Of a stretch of 44,859 bases of DNA, positions 31,695 to 41,557 are shown piece after piece. Under the pieces are notes generated by a model. The model made no database searches and had not been told where the DNA came from. It saw only the letters and a program-made list of their open reading frames with translations. The DNA is from Frankia gtarii (GTDB lineage Bacteria; Actinomycetota; Actinomycetes; Frankiales; Frankiaceae). The stretch lies in NCBI RefSeq assembly GCF_025403375.1, contig NZ_JAMPTM010000022.1, positions 1-44,859 of the forward strand, given 5' to 3'. Each line of letters starts with the position of its first letter. The stretch's first letter is position 1. The position numbers and the translations under genes are program-made.

Positions 31695-34600
31695 GGGGCC
31701 TCCTCCACCGATCCCGATCCCGATCCGCGACCGGTGCGACCGGCGCGGCCGAGGTCACGCCCGGACGGGCCCGCGGTGGGTGGCACGTCGGTGTCCAGTG
31801 GAGAGCGACGCGGCCGGCGCGCGATCGCAATGCCCGACAGCAGCAGCGCGCCGAGCGCCGCGGCCTGCGCGAGCACCAGCTCGTGTGCGCGACCGTCGTC
31901 GCGGTGAAGACGAACCGTGCCGCCCTGCGCGGGTAGGCGGAAGCCTGCCGCCCAGCCCCAGGCGGCGAACGGCCGCAGCGGTCGGCCGTTCAGCCAGGCG
32001 CGCCAACCGGCCCCGGCCGGCGCCGCGAGAATCAGGTCCCGTTGCGGGGCCCGCGCGGCGCCGGACAGGGCCGCAACACGGCCGCCAGGCGGCAACCGGC
32101 GGGCCGTGGTCGGGGCCGCCGGCAGCGGCTCGACCACCGGCGTTACCGGCGTCACCGGCGTCACCGGCGGCGTGGAACTCCCGGTGGGATCCGGTGGAGC
32201 CGTCCGCGGCTGGAGGTCCGAGTCCACGACGAAGGCCGGCGGGACGGCGGCGGTGGCTCGACGGGACGCTGGCGTCGGCGCCGTCTGGTCGGAAGTCGCC
32301 GGGCGCCAGAGCAGCACGCCCGGACGGGCCCGGTCCCGCAACAGCGACGGGGTCGCATCGAGGCGGGTGACTAGGTCCGCCGGCGCGTCCATGGCGGGAA
32401 CGGCGATCGCGGCGACGCCGAGCAGCGGCAGCCAGCCGGCCGCCTGGTCACCGCCGACCGCCAGATCGGCGACGACGTCGGCGAGGAAGGTGGCCGCCCG
32501 TCGAGGCGGGCGAGCCTGGCCGGCCGGGAAGCGGGGACCGTCGGCTGCGGCGAGGATGTACCGGATCAGGCCGGACCGATCGGACCGGTACAGGACGAGG
32601 AGGCTGGACCCGGCCGGCTCGGTCCGGGTCTCGGCCTGCACCGCCCGCACCATCGCCGACGGGCCGGTGCCCGACCAGGGGACCTCGGTCGCGGTGACCT
32701 CGGTGGCCGCTCCCCCGCCGTCGTCTCCCCCGGCGTCATCGGCGGCCCCGGCCAGGTCCAGGGAGCCGGCCCGGTCCGCAGGGATAGCGGAATCCCGGCT
32801 CCAGGCGGTCGGGCTGGCGCGCCACCCCGGGCCCACGGCGAGATGACCGGCGGCGAGCCCGGCGGAGCCGGCGAGGATCAGCGCCGTCACCGGGAAGGCG
32901 ACGATCCGGGTCAGCCGGCCGGTGCCCGGGCCCGCCCCGACCCTGGGGGCTTCTCCCCGACGACGCGGGGCGCGGACCGGACGGCACGCGCTTGCCGCCG
33001 CGAGCAGGGCACCGCCGAGGGCCAGGCCGTACTGCGGGCCGGCCCACCAGCCCTCGCCGCCCGCGATCCGCTGGTCTGCGTCCCCGGCGAGGCGCGCGGT
33101 GAGCAGTACGGCGAGCAGACCCAGTGCGGCCAACGACCAGCCGATCCGGCCGGCCCGGTCCGACCCGTCCCGACCGGACCATCGGCCCAGCAGCCAGCAG
33201 ATCAGGCAGCCGGCCAGGAATCCGACCACGGCGGCCTTCGGGCGTTCCCCCGCGCCCGCCACCAGCGCGATGGAGTCCTGGGGGAACCGGGCCAGTGCCG
33301 CCGGCGGCTCGGCGCGGATCCCCGCGCCGCCCGCGTACAGCGCCGGGATCAGCGGGATGATCGTCGCTGGGAGCGCAGCGGCGACGTCGGGCAGCCGCCG
33401 GCGGACCGCAAGCAGCGCCGCGGCCGGGAGGCCGATCCACACCAATGGCGTCATCGACGGAGCACAGGCGACGAATCCAGCCAGGCAGACGGCCAGAAGC
33501 CAGATCGCCCGCAGGCGTCCGCCGGCCAGCCCGGCGCGGCCGCGCAGCACCGAGTCGGTGGCGGCGAGCACGGTCGGGAGCAGGATCAGCGCTGCGACGG
33601 TGTCGCCGCGGCCAGCGGCGACCGCGCCGGTCATCACCGGGCTGGCTCCGTAGGCGGCGGCAAGCCCGAAGCGGGCGGCTGGACGCGGACCGAGCCGGGC
33701 GAGCGCCCGGTGCGCGGTCAGACCGGCAAGCGCCGGCCCGGCGGCGAGCAGGAGCCAGCCCGCCGCCGCGGGCCGGCCGCCGAGCAGGCTCGCGGCGGCG
33801 GCGAGCAGCGCGGTCCACGGCGGGGGCGGCCCCGTACCGTCGAGCGGGGCGCCGGCGGTGCCGACCCGGCCGGACCAGATCATCGTCCACAGGTCTCGGA
33901 CGCCGGCGGGCAACGGCAGGCCCGCGCCGAGCACGTCCGCGGGTAGGTCGCGCAGCGCGACCACGCCGACGACGCCAAGCAGGCACGCGAGCAGGACCGC
34001 CGCCCGGGTCGATCGCCGGCCGGGCGGGATGGCCACCACGCCGCCAACCCCGGCCGGGACGTGGTGGCGCGTGCCGAACTCGCCAGCCCCGACGTCGGGG
34101 AGGCCCACTGCGGGGCTCCGCGCAGCCGATCCGGGTCGGCGCCGCAGTCGGGCGGGAAACAGGGAACGGATGGCGTGGTGCGAGACCGCGCGGGTGCGCC
34201 CGGCGCGCCGACGCATCCGCGCCAGCTGGCGGGGCCGGCTCAGCACGGCGAACGGCAACGCCACCTCGATGACCGCCGACCGCAGCCGCCCTCGCGACAC
34301 CAGGCCAAGCGCCCGCGGAAGCGCCGCGACGAGGATGGCGACCCCGGCCCCGGGCAACAGCGGCCACGCCGTGTTCGCCAGGCGGACCCGGAGCGCACCG
34401 GCTCGGTCCGCCGGCACCCACGCCCGCCGAGCCCGCAAGTCCCGCCGGCTCTGCCGATGCCGCGAGCCGGCCGAAGCGCCGGCGACGGCCGCGGGAGCGC
34501 CAGCCGAAGCTCCGGCTGAGGCGGAAGCCGAGCCGGGAGCGGGAGCGGCCACTTCGGCGGGGGGGACAACCTCGGCGCGGGCGGTCATCGTCGCCATGGG

Positions 34601-35470
34601 GACGACGACGACCCGCAACCCGGCGCGGGCGGCCCGCCAGCCGAAGTCGATGTCGTGGCCGCCGTCGAGCTCAGGGTCGAGACCGTCGAGCAGCCGCCAG
34701 GCGGCCGCCCGGATGAGCATGCCGGAGCTGGCCACGGTGAGCACGTCGCGCACCCCGTCACGCTGGCCCCGGTCGATCTCGCCGGGCCGCACACCGGTGT
34801 ACCGGCGGCCCGCGCGGTCGACGCTTACCCCCGCCTCGAGCAGGATCGACCCCGGCGGCGAACCGGATGACGACGGCCCTGGGTGCCCGACGCGGAGCTT
34901 GGGACCGAGCACGGCGGCGCCGGGGTCGAGCCGCGCGCAGGCCAGCAGGGTGCGCAGGGCGTCGGGAGCGGGCAGGGCGCCGTCGTCGAGCAGCCAGACG
35001 TAGCCCTCCCGCGGCGGCCCGCCGATGTGCGCCAGGCCCGCGGCCACCGCCACCCCGAGGCGGGTGCCGGCGGCAAGCTGGACGACGGTCGCCGGGCCAG
35101 AGCCCGCCGTTTCTCGCAACACCCCGGACGCCGACGGCGCGCCGGCCCCGTCACCTGGGATGGCTGCGGGGACCGTCACCGTTTCAGTAGGGGATGCGCC
35201 GCGCGGCCGTGGAAGGTGGACGGCGGCTGGCGGCGCGGCGTTGGCACCGCCGCCGAGGCGGACCTCGACGACCTGCAGGTCGAGGGCCTGGTCGGGCGGC
35301 GGCGCCTGAGTCGACACCGCCGAGCGCAGGGTCTGCGCGGCGCCCGGCCGGCCGCCGTGCACGCAGACGGCCACGACCCGGGTCGTGGCCGCCGGCAGAC
35401 GCGGTCCGGGCGGGGACGCGAGTGCACGCGGCGCGGCCGGGCCGCCCACACCCTGCCGGACGCCACCCAC
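31691..35470 (-). CDS. Large membrane-embedded family 2 glycosyltransferase
   Basis: A 1259-aa protein. The N-terminal GT2 domain (about 30-300) has [24 protein letters not shown], the nucleotide-sugar motif [11 protein letters not shown] with D162-D163, and [32 protein letters not shown], the acceptor-base region. A long Ala-rich linker follows, then more than ten hydrophobic helices, and a C-terminal extracytoplasmic domain ending in one helix ([19 protein letters not shown]). It probably transfers a sugar to a lipid carrier or cell-wall glycan. The conserved placement between whiB and manA/manB suggests a mannose-related glycan. GTG at 35470 begins 9 bp after the whiB stop. Confidence 0.86.
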   Translation of the reverse strand: MGGVRQGVGGPAAPRALASPPGPRLPAATTRVVAVCVHGGRPGAAQTLRSAVSTQAPPPDQALDLQVVEVRLGGGANAAPPAAVHLPRPRGASPTETVTVPAAIPGDGAGAPSASGVLRETAGSGPATVVQLAAGTRLGVAVAAGLAHIGGPPREGYVWLLDDGALPAPDALRTLLACARLDPGAAVLGPKLRVGHPGPSSSGSPPGSILLEAGVSVDRAGRRYTGVRPGEIDRGQRDGVRDVLTVASSGMLIRAAAWRLLDGLDPELDGGHDIDFGWRAARAGLRVVVVPMATMTARAEVVPPAEVAAPAPGSASASAGASAGAPAAVAGASAGSRHRQSRRDLRARRAWVPADRAGALRVRLANTAWPLLPGAGVAILVAALPRALGLVSRGRLRSAVIEVALPFAVLSRPRQLARMRRRAGRTRAVSHHAIRSLFPARLRRRPGSAARSPAVGLPDVGAGEFGTRHHVPAGVGGVVAIPPGRRSTRAAVLLACLLGVVGVVALRDLPADVLGAGLPLPAGVRDLWTMIWSGRVGTAGAPLDGTGPPPPWTALLAAAASLLGGRPAAAGWLLLAAGPALAGLTAHRALARLGPRPAARFGLAAAYGASPVMTGAVAAGRGDTVAALILLPTVLAATDSVLRGRAGLAGGRLRAIWLLAVCLAGFVACAPSMTPLVWIGLPAAALLAVRRRLPDVAAALPATIIPLIPALYAGGAGIRAEPPAALARFPQDSIALVAGAGERPKAAVVGFLAGCLICWLLGRWSGRDGSDRAGRIGWSLAALGLLAVLLTARLAGDADQRIAGGEGWWAGPQYGLALGGALLAAASACRPVRAPRRRGEAPRVGAGPGTGRLTRIVAFPVTALILAGSAGLAAGHLAVGPGWRASPTAWSRDSAIPADRAGSLDLAGAADDAGGDDGGGAATEVTATEVPWSGTGPSAMVRAVQAETRTEPAGSSLLVLYRSDRSGLIRYILAAADGPRFPAGQARPPRRAATFLADVVADLAVGGDQAAGWLPLLGVAAIAVPAMDAPADLVTRLDATPSLLRDRARPGVLLWRPATSDQTAPTPASRRATAAVPPAFVVDSDLQPRTAPPDPTGSSTPPVTPVTPVTPVVEPLPAAPTTARRLPPGGRVAALSGAARAPQRDLILAAPAGAGWRAWLNGRPLRPFAAWGWAAGFRLPAQGGTVRLHRDDGRAHELVLAQAAALGALLLSGIAIARRPRRSPLDTDVPPTAGPSGRDLGRAGRTGRGSGSGSVEEAP

Positions 35471-35479
35471 CGCCCGGGT

Positions 35480-36109
35480 TCAGACCGCTCGACGCCGTTG
35501 CTTGCGTCGCTCCCGTTCGGACATGCCGCCCCAGATCCCGAACCGTTCGTCGTTCTCCAAGGCGTACTCGAGGCACTCGGCCCGAACCTCGCAGCCCGAA
35601 CAGATGCGCTTTGCCTCCCGGGTCGAACCACCCTTCTCAGGGAAGAACGCCTCGGGATCCGTCTGCGCGCACAGGGCGCGCTCCTGCCACTCCATCACCT
35701 CGCCGAGCAGGTCACCCAGCCCCAGATCGATCACTGGGGCGAGGGCGTCCGGCACGTCGCCGATGGGGTCGCCGACGGCCTCGACGGCCAGGTCGTCGGC
35801 GTCGAGATCGTCGACGGCCGGGTCGGCGTCGACGTCGACCTCATCGCCCGCGCGAACGATGACGTCGACATCTGCCTCGGCCCTCGGGCCGGAGGCAGTC
35901 GGGGTGGCACCGCCGGCCAGGTCGGGCGAGCCCGACCTGGCCGGCGGAACGCTGGTCGCGGCCAGCTGGGACCGCAGGTACGGCTCCGGTGTGGCCTGGG
36001 TGGGCCGTTCGGCATGCACCCGCTCGGAGTGGTCACCGAACGGGTCATGCTCAGCGGGACGCTCGACGTCCGCGAGGACGGTGTGGACGCCCGCGTCGGT
36101 GTGCTCCAT
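35480..36109 (-). CDS. WhiB-family iron-sulfur transcription factor, N-terminally extended
   Basis: A 209-aa protein. The last 75 residues are a complete Wbl domain: [68 protein letters not shown]. The four cluster cysteines are C147, C170, C173 and C179. The G-I-W-G-G turn lies at 191-195 and a basic tail follows. It closely resembles Streptomyces WhiB, the sporulation regulator of about 87 aa encoded in the same neighbourhood. The ~135-residue N-terminal extension, with an acidic Asp/Val-rich stretch near 80-115, is unusual. ATG 36109 has GGAGGAG upstream. An internal start nearer the Wbl domain cannot be excluded. Confidence 0.92.
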   Translation of the reverse strand: MEHTDAGVHTVLADVERPAEHDPFGDHSERVHAERPTQATPEPYLRSQLAATSVPPARSGSPDLAGGATPTASGPRAEADVDVIVRAGDEVDVDADPAVDDLDADDLAVEAVGDPIGDVPDALAPVIDLGLGDLLGEVMEWQERALCAQTDPEAFFPEKGGSTREAKRICSGCEVRAECLEYALENDERFGIWGGMSERERRKQRRRAV

Positions 36110-36242
36110 GGGGACTCCTCCAAACCCGTCGCGGTGCGGTCGGCCACCCCCTGGGCGCCGGCGCGCAGGTGACTGGTTCCACACCGGTCAGGCGACGCAC
36201 TACCGCACGAACCTCGCCAGCGAGGGGAATGACACGCCGGTA

Positions 36243-36271
36243 ATTACACGCTTCCGAGTCGGTCGCGTCAA
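36243..36271 (-). promoter_or_regulatory. Strong sigma-70-type promoter for whiB
   Basis: On the minus strand TTGACG (36271-36266) is followed by exactly 17 bases and TGTAAT (36248-36243), a near-consensus housekeeping promoter. Transcription would start near 36236, giving a leader of about 125 nt before whiB at 36109. Confidence 0.7.
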
Positions 36272-36558
36272 CCCCACCAGCGCAACATCTTCTACAACCA
36301 GCGATGAAACCATAGCTCACAGTCACTGCGCACCATCGCCGAGGGTCTGGGCAGCCTTCCAATCAGTAACTGTGTGCAATCGGTCCGACGGCGATGACCG
36401 CATTATGCCGTCTGAAGCTAACGGACATAAAGGGCCTAAACGGGCAAGGACGCAATCAGACAACCGTTGTGAACCTATACCGGCCAGGCATCACATCCGG
36501 CCAAGCCGGCCCTCGCGACTACTTAGAGTAGTTTCTGCTGGCGCCGACTTGGCGGGTG
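36272..36558. other. Intergenic region between whiB promoter and fbiC stop
   Basis: About 290 bp, part of a 449-bp gap (36110-36558) between whiB and fbiC, both read leftwards. It is markedly less GC-rich than its surroundings at about 36250-36480, consistent with regulatory DNA upstream of a developmental gene. No gene, obvious terminator or RNA recognised. Confidence 0.5.
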
Positions 36559-39255
36559 TCAGGACACCACCGGCAGCATGGTCCGGACGGGGCCGCCCCG
36601 GGCAGCGTGAAAGCGCTCGTCCGGGACCCGCCCATACGTCGTGGTCCGTTGCCGAGCGGGACGACCCGCCCCTGCGGCCACCTCCTCCAGCTCGGCCACG
36701 GATCGCCGCGAGCCGTGCTGGGAGCCGGCCATCCGACTGATCGTCTCCTCCATCAGCGTCCCGCCGATGTCGTTCACCCCACCGGCAAGCACCGAGCGGC
36801 AGCCGTCGACGCCGAGCTTCACCCAGGAGCACTGGATGTTGTCGATCGACCCGTGCAGCAGGATGCGCGCCATCGCGTGCACCGCCCGGTTCTCCTGCAC
36901 CGTGGGGCCCGGCCGGGCCACGCCGGCCAGGTAGATCGGCGAGCTGTGGTGGACGAACGGCAGCGCGACGAACTCGGTGAAGCCCCCGGTGGAGTCCTGG
37001 ATGCGGCGCAGCAGCCGCAGGTGCGCGACCCAGTGCGCCGGGGTATCCACGTGGCCGTACATCATCGTGGCCGTCGAGCGCAGGCCCACCCGGTGCGCGG
37101 TGCTGACCACCTCGACCCAGCTTGCCGTCGGCAGCTTGCCCTTGGTCAGCACCCAGCGGACCTCGTCATCGAGGATCTCCGCCGCGGTGCCCGGAATGGT
37201 GTCGACGCCGGCCTCCCGCGCCGCGGTGAGCCAGTCCTCGATGGACATCCCCGTCCGGGTTACCCCGTTGAGGACCTCCATCGGGGAGTACGCGTGCAGA
37301 TGCAGACCCGGCGCCGCCCGCTTGATCTCACGGGCGAGCTCGAAGTAGGCGGTGCCGGGCAGGTCCGGATGGATGCCGCCCTGCATGCAGACCTCGGTGG
37401 CGCCCACCGACCACGCCTCGGCCGCCCGGCTGCCCACCTCCGACAGCGACAGCGTGAACGCGTCGGCGTCGCTGCGGCGCTGCGCGAACGCGCAGAACCG
37501 GCAGCCGGTGTAGCAGACGTTCGTGAAGTTGATGTTGCGGTTGACGATGTAGGTCACGTCGTCGCCCACCGCGTCGCGGCGCAGCCCGTCCGCGAGCAGG
37601 CAGAGCTCCTCCAGCGCCGCCCCTTCGGCCCCGAACAGGATCAGGGCCTCGCTGTCGGTGATCCCGGCCGGGTCGTTGCCGGCACTGCGCAACGCGGCCC
37701 GCAGCTCGGGCTCGACCCGCTCCGGCACACCAGCACCGGCACGGGCCGCGACGGCGCGACTGCCGGTGCCGACGACGCCGTCGACGCCGGTGCCGGCCGC
37801 GCTGACCTCCGCCCGCAGCGACTCCCAGTCGCCGTAGACGGTGTCAAAGTCGGCCCGGGTGGCGCTGTGGCGTCCGACGGTGTCCACCGCGGTGTGCAGG
37901 TCGACGCGGCCGGTGTCACCGAGACCGCCGTCGGGCTCCTGCCAGGGCCGCCCGGCAGGCCGGGCACCATCGGCGAGCAGCCCGTCCGGGCCGGTCAGCG
38001 CGCGCACATGCCCGGCGACCCGCGGGTCGAGCCACGGCTCTTCCAGGTGCGACGGGTACACCGTGAGCCGGGGGCGCAGCGTGAAGCCGGCCCGAGCCGT
38101 CACCTCGCGCAGCACGTCCAGGTCCGGCCAGGGCCGCTCGGGGTTGACGTGATCCGGGGTGACGGGCGAGACGCCGCCCCAGTCGTCGATGCCGGCGGAC
38201 AGCAGCAGGGCGCACTCTGCCGTGTCGATGAGGTTCGGGGGTGCCTGCACCCGCATCGTCGGGCCGAGCACGAGCCGGGTCACCGCGACGGCCGCGGCCA
38301 GCTCCTCGGCGCCGACGTCGGGCGCCGAACGCATCGCGGTGTCGTCCTTGGCCCGGAAGTTCTGGACGATCACCTCCTGAATGGAGCCGTACCGGCGGGC
38401 CAGCCCGCGCAGTTCGAAGATCGTCTCGGCCCGCTCGGCCCGGGTCTCGCCGATGCCGAGCAGCAGGCCGGTGGTGAACGGGATCGACAACCGGCCGGCG
38501 TCGGTGAGCACCCGCAGCCGGACCGCCGGCTCCTTGTCGGGCGAGCCGAAGTGCGCCTCGCCCGGCTGCGACCACAGCCGGGTCGCGGTCGTCTCCAGCA
38601 TCATGCCCATCGATGGGGCGACCGGCTTGAGTCGGGCGAGTTCGGCCCAGCTCAGCACGCCCGGGTTCAGATGCGGGAGCAGGCCGGTCTCTTCCAGCAC
38701 GGCGATCGCGACAGCGCGCAGGTAGCCCAGCGTCGAGTCGTAGCCGTGGGCGTCGAGCCACTCCCGGGCCGCGGGCCAACGATCCTCCGGGCGGTCGCCC
38801 AGGGTGAACAGTGCCTCGGCGCAGCCGGCCGCCGCGCCCGCCCGGGCGATGTCGAGCACCTCGTCGACGGTGAGGTAAGGCGCGGCCAGACGGTGCGGCA
38901 CGGTGGCGAACGTGCAGTAATGGCAGCGGTCCCGGCACAGCCGGGTCAACGGGATGAAGACCTTCGGCGAGTACGTGACGACGCCCGGGCGGCCGAGGGA
39001 GGCCAGGCCCGCGTCGCGCACCCGAGCGGCCGACGCGCACAGGTCGGCGAGATCCTCGCCGCGTGCGGCCAGCAGCACCGCCGCCTCGACGGCGTCGAGG
39101 GTGGCACCGTCACGGGCCCGGCGCAGCGCCCGGCGCAGCGCCGACGCGGACGGCACGACGTCGGCGCCCGGCGACGGCCGGGGCAGGCCCGGGTTGGGGC
39201 CGGGCTCGGTCGTCGGACCACCCACTCCATCGGGTGTCGTCGCCGTACTGGTCAT
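36559..39255 (-). CDS. FO synthase, CofG-CofH fusion (F420 biosynthesis)
   Basis: An 898-aa fused radical-SAM enzyme making FO, the deazaflavin chromophore of F420, from tyrosine and the flavin-pathway ribityl-uracil. The CofG half has the cluster motif C107-RDR-C111-HY-C114 followed by TFATVPH. The CofH half has C581-YTG-C585-RF-C588 and AFAQRR, then [17 protein letters not shown] and SWVKLGVDG. Both SAM clusters look intact, and the length is close to M. tuberculosis FbiC (856 aa). I chose ATG 39255, where homology begins. An in-frame ATG at 39351 would cross an insertion-element-like hairpin. The other F420 genes are 2.3 kb away on the opposite strand. Confidence 0.95.
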   Translation of the reverse strand: MTSTATTPDGVGGPTTEPGPNPGLPRPSPGADVVPSASALRRALRRARDGATLDAVEAAVLLAARGEDLADLCASAARVRDAGLASLGRPGVVTYSPKVFIPLTRLCRDRCHYCTFATVPHRLAAPYLTVDEVLDIARAGAAAGCAEALFTLGDRPEDRWPAAREWLDAHGYDSTLGYLRAVAIAVLEETGLLPHLNPGVLSWAELARLKPVAPSMGMMLETTATRLWSQPGEAHFGSPDKEPAVRLRVLTDAGRLSIPFTTGLLLGIGETRAERAETIFELRGLARRYGSIQEVIVQNFRAKDDTAMRSAPDVGAEELAAAVAVTRLVLGPTMRVQAPPNLIDTAECALLLSAGIDDWGGVSPVTPDHVNPERPWPDLDVLREVTARAGFTLRPRLTVYPSHLEEPWLDPRVAGHVRALTGPDGLLADGARPAGRPWQEPDGGLGDTGRVDLHTAVDTVGRHSATRADFDTVYGDWESLRAEVSAAGTGVDGVVGTGSRAVAARAGAGVPERVEPELRAALRSAGNDPAGITDSEALILFGAEGAALEELCLLADGLRRDAVGDDVTYIVNRNINFTNVCYTGCRFCAFAQRRSDADAFTLSLSEVGSRAAEAWSVGATEVCMQGGIHPDLPGTAYFELAREIKRAAPGLHLHAYSPMEVLNGVTRTGMSIEDWLTAAREAGVDTIPGTAAEILDDEVRWVLTKGKLPTASWVEVVSTAHRVGLRSTATMMYGHVDTPAHWVAHLRLLRRIQDSTGGFTEFVALPFVHHSSPIYLAGVARPGPTVQENRAVHAMARILLHGSIDNIQCSWVKLGVDGCRSVLAGGVNDIGGTLMEETISRMAGSQHGSRRSVAELEEVAAGAGRPARQRTTTYGRVPDERFHAARGGPVRTMLPVVS

Positions 39256-39274
39256 CGGGTTTGCGGCGTGGAGA

Positions 39275-39294
39275 CCCCGCCGTTCGCGGCGGGG
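39275..39294 (+). repeat. Insertion-element right-end-like hairpin upstream of fbiC
   Basis: An 8-bp perfect stem with a TTCG loop, in the context GGAGA-stem-AGGAAAC. This context resembles the right-end hairpin found after TnpB genes (compare 39870-39898 here). It lies 20 bp upstream of the fbiC start and could also affect fbiC translation if transcribed. Confidence 0.45.
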
Positions 39295-39440
39295 AGGAAA
39301 CGCCGCTCCCTCATGGTCGGCATTGTCGGTCCTTTCCGTAGAATCGGGCATTTCCCGTTTCCGGCTCTATCCGACCGATGTGCAGGCGTCGGTGTTCGGA
39401 GTCGCATTGCGGGCATGCGCGGCACGTGTGAAATCTGGCG

Positions 39441-39864
39441 GTGCCGGCGGCCCTGTCGACCGGGGAGTCGCTGTCCTGCCCGGGGTTGCGGCCTGCTGAG
39501 CGGGTTCGGCTGCGGCGGCGACGCCGGCTCGCGCAGGCGAAACCCGGACCGCATCGGCGTGCCCGGCTCCGCGGCCAGATCGCCCGCGCGAAAAGCCGGG
39601 AGGCGGACCGACGCAAGGACTGGGTGCGGAAGATCCCGGCCGCGTATACCAGTTCAGTGTTACTCGTCCTGCGGGCGGGTGGCGGCACAATCGCGTGGGA
39701 GCCAGGCGCGGTTCCGCTGCGTCGCCTGCGGGTACACGGTCAACGCCGCCCGGAACACCGCGCCCGGACGGGCCGTGGCCGCTCGGGGCGGCACCGGAAC
39801 GGCGGAGCCCGTGGACCGCGAACCTCACCATTCCACACCTCCCCTTCCGACGAAGGATATGTAG
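39441..39864 (+). pseudogene. TnpB (IS200/IS605 accessory nuclease) relic
   Basis: Two TnpB blocks in different frames survive. From 39441 the reading contains ALSTGESLSCPGLRPAERVRLRR and RLRGQIARAKSREADRRKDWVRK, the helical region after the first RuvC motif. From about 39680 a second frame gives SQARFRCVACGYTVNAARNTAPGRAVAARGGTGTAEPVDREP, the C-terminal zinc finger and tail. The finger lacks the usual Asp (Y-x-x-N-A-D-x-N is shortened to YTVNAARN). The N-terminal ~200 residues and the middle are deleted, and the protein is dead. Confidence 0.85.
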
Positions 39865-39865
39865 G

Positions 39866-39899
39866 AGTTGGAATCCCTCACCTGCAAGTGAGGGAGGAC
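39866..39899 (+). ncRNA. Right-end omega-RNA scaffold remnant of TnpB element
   Basis: Directly after the TnpB stop, the context GGAAT-stem-AGGACGTC with a 7-bp stem (39875-39881 and 39888-39894) and 6-base loop matches the conserved right-end hairpin of IS605-type TnpB elements. In known systems this is the 3' part of the omega-RNA scaffold, with the flanking DNA acting as guide. The element is decayed, so this is a fossil. Confidence 0.6.
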
Positions 39900-40172
39900 G
39901 TCGAGAATTCCTCTGGTTCTCTGGTGGCGCCGGGCCTGCCGCGGCCCGGTGGGTCGGTGGGTCGGTGGGCCCGGCCCGATCCGGCACCGGTGTCGAAGGC
40001 ATACGTGGTCGCGGACATCAGCAGAAACGACCACGGGACCACGGCGGTGCCGGAACGTGGAACATCTCGACGATGGAGGGGTGGAGTCGCCGGGTGGCCG
40101 AGGGTGGACCCGGGGACGGGCGCCGGAACGCCGGCGGTGGGGGGACGCCGGCGGCCCGGGCGCCCGTCCGGG
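39900..40172. other. Intergenic, no gene seen
   Basis: About 270 bp beyond the TnpB right end. A short GGTGGGTC tandem repeat lies at about 39948-39968. No reading frame resembling a known protein was found. Confidence 0.4.
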
Positions 40173-40469
40173 TCAGGGAGTCGCGCGGCCGGCGGCGCGC
40201 CATCCGGTGCCCGGCCGGCGCAACCGGTCGAGCGTGCCGATCAGCATGTTGGTCCGGCTGCGGGCGGCGAGTACGTCGGTCTCCGCCTCTGCACGGCGAT
40301 GTGGCTGGTCAGCCCCACCGGGGACGGGCGGCTCGGCGGCCATCCCCGCGGTCCGCCGCATCTGCGCCCGGCGGGCGGCGACGACCTGAGGAGCCCGCGC
40401 TCCGGCAAGTGCGCGGTTGAGGGAGGCGGACAGGGCTTCGAGGCTCTTGGTGGTCCTGATCTCGGACAT
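40173..40469 (-). CDS. Small hypothetical protein
   Basis: A 98-aa reading frame whose ATG follows GGAAGGA at a good distance (6 bases). The sequence starts MSEIRTTKSLEALSASLNRAL and is helical, with Ala/Arg-rich middle and basic C-terminus. No family recognised. It is divergent from the tetR gene across a 368-bp region containing a dyad. It could be a real small gene regulated with tetR, or debris near the TnpB relic. Confidence 0.4.
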   Translation of the reverse strand: MSEIRTTKSLEALSASLNRALAGARAPQVVAARRAQMRRTAGMAAEPPVPGGADQPHRRAEAETDVLAARSRTNMLIGTLDRLRRPGTGWRAAGRATP

Positions 40470-40711
40470 GAGGGTCCTTCCAGCGACGTGGAGAGCTCAC
40501 GTTCACTCTCACAGCACTCTCTAACCGGAATCAAGAGAAACCGGGTGAGGGACGACACATCCCGGCCGGTGCCCTGGCACAGGCAGCGGGACGACGTTCC
40601 GGTCATCCCCGGACGACCGCCCAGTTATCCCGGAAGTCCGCCCACGGCGGGTCCCTGACCTGTGCGGATGACACTCGGCGTCGGATACGCCCGCCACCGG
40701 CCACCCCGCAA

Positions 40712-40727
40712 AGTGATATAAGTCACT
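40712..40727. promoter_or_regulatory. Possible TetR operator dyad
   Basis: AGTGA and TCACT flank TATAAG, an inverted repeat in an AT-rich patch that stands out in this GC-rich DNA. It lies about 110 bp upstream of tetR and 240 bp upstream of the divergent small gene. TetR regulators often bind such dyads near their own gene. Confidence 0.35.
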
Positions 40728-40825
40728 CACGGTCTGTCGGCGTTTGCCTGCCGAACCACCTGGGTATCGCAGCCCAGCTCGGTGTGCTCTCATTCGAATC
40801 ACTCCTCTCCCGGCACCGAAGTCGT

Positions 40826-40831
40826 TACGCT
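40826..40831 (+). promoter_or_regulatory. Putative -10 box for leaderless tetR mRNA
   Basis: TACGCT is followed by GATCAG and the GTG at 40838, with no ribosome site. Same 6-base spacing as at 11698 and 28119. Confidence 0.45.
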
Positions 40832-40837
40832 GATCAG

Positions 40838-41446
40838 GTGCCACGCAACCGCCAGGAAGTTCCCCGCGAGGAACGGATCGACGCGCTGCTCGCCGTCGCC
40901 GAGGAGCAGTTCCTCGCCCGCGGTTTCGCCGGGACGTCCATCGCGGAGATCGCCCGCTCGGCCGGGATCGAGCCCGGCTCCGTCTACTGGTACTTCCGGT
41001 CGAAGGACCACGCGTTCGCGGCCGTGCTCAACCGCCTGCTCGACGCCGAGGTGGACCGGATCTCCGGCCTGCCAGGCAACCCGGCGGACAAGCTCTTCCT
41101 CGCCCTCGACTCGGTGGAGCAGCGGCGCACGCTGCATCCCTGCGTCGCCGAGCGCGCCCCGCACGCCGAGCCGGTGATGGAGTACCACGAGCGGTTGCAC
41201 GCCTGGCTGCAGGGCCTCGCCCTGGCCGCGGTCCACGACTACGTGCCCGAGGCCGATCGGGCGTTGGCCGCGGACGCGGTCGTCGCCACGATCGAGGGCG
41301 GCCTGGCCAACCCTGCTCCCAGCCGGCCGACCAGCCACCTCGTGCACTTCCTGCTGGCCTCGTTCTCCCGGGACACTTCGCTGACCGGCCGGCCGGAGCC
41401 GGGCGGCTGGGTCGCGCCGCTGTTCGCCCGCCCGCGGCTCGGCTGA
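40838..41446 (+). CDS. TetR/AcrR family transcriptional regulator
   Basis: A 202-aa regulator. The N-terminal HTH (about 8-60) reads REERIDALLAVAEEQFLARGFAGTSIAEIARSAGIEPGSVYWYFRSKDHAFAAVL, a textbook TetR domain. The C-terminal ligand/dimerisation part has no recognised sub-family. GTG 40838 is chosen because a -10 box lies 6 bases upstream, implying a leaderless transcript. An in-frame ATG at 40784 would lie upstream of that box. It precedes fbiA by 111 bp on the same strand, so control of F420 genes is possible. Its ligand is unknown. Confidence 0.92.
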   Translation: MPRNRQEVPREERIDALLAVAEEQFLARGFAGTSIAEIARSAGIEPGSVYWYFRSKDHAFAAVLNRLLDAEVDRISGLPGNPADKLFLALDSVEQRRTLHPCVAERAPHAEPVMEYHERLHAWLQGLALAAVHDYVPEADRALAADAVVATIEGGLANPAPSRPTSHLVHFLLASFSRDTSLTGRPEPGGWVAPLFARPRLG

Positions 41447-41557
41447 CGCACCTCCGCCTGGCCGGGAACCCACATTGTCGGCCGACCGCCGCCCCCGTCG
41501 GGCCATGGAAGCGGCCGGTGACCCGTCCGGCGGGCGTCGGTGCCAGGATCGCTTGCT

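Larger units (their letters stand above)
40470..40837. other. Intergenic region upstream of tetR
   Basis: 368 bp between the small leftward gene and tetR. It includes an AT-rich dyad at 40712-40727 and the -10 box at 40826-40831. No gene recognised. Confidence 0.5.

Noticed and set aside
39311-39440. A leftward reading with a C-x-x-C pattern and the phrase [20 protein letters not shown]
   Set aside because: It lies in insertion-element debris, lacks a sensible start and end, and I could not tie it to a family with confidence.
39390-39480. A PVDRGVAV reading that looks like the first RuvC motif of TnpB
   Set aside because: The convincing TnpB homology over the same bases is in another frame (ALSTGES), so this match is coincidental.
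36556-39864. A 1102-codon rightward reading frame
   Set aside because: It is the antisense shadow of fbiC, a strongly recognised enzyme. Only its last ~60 codons are meaningful, as the TnpB C-terminal fragment.
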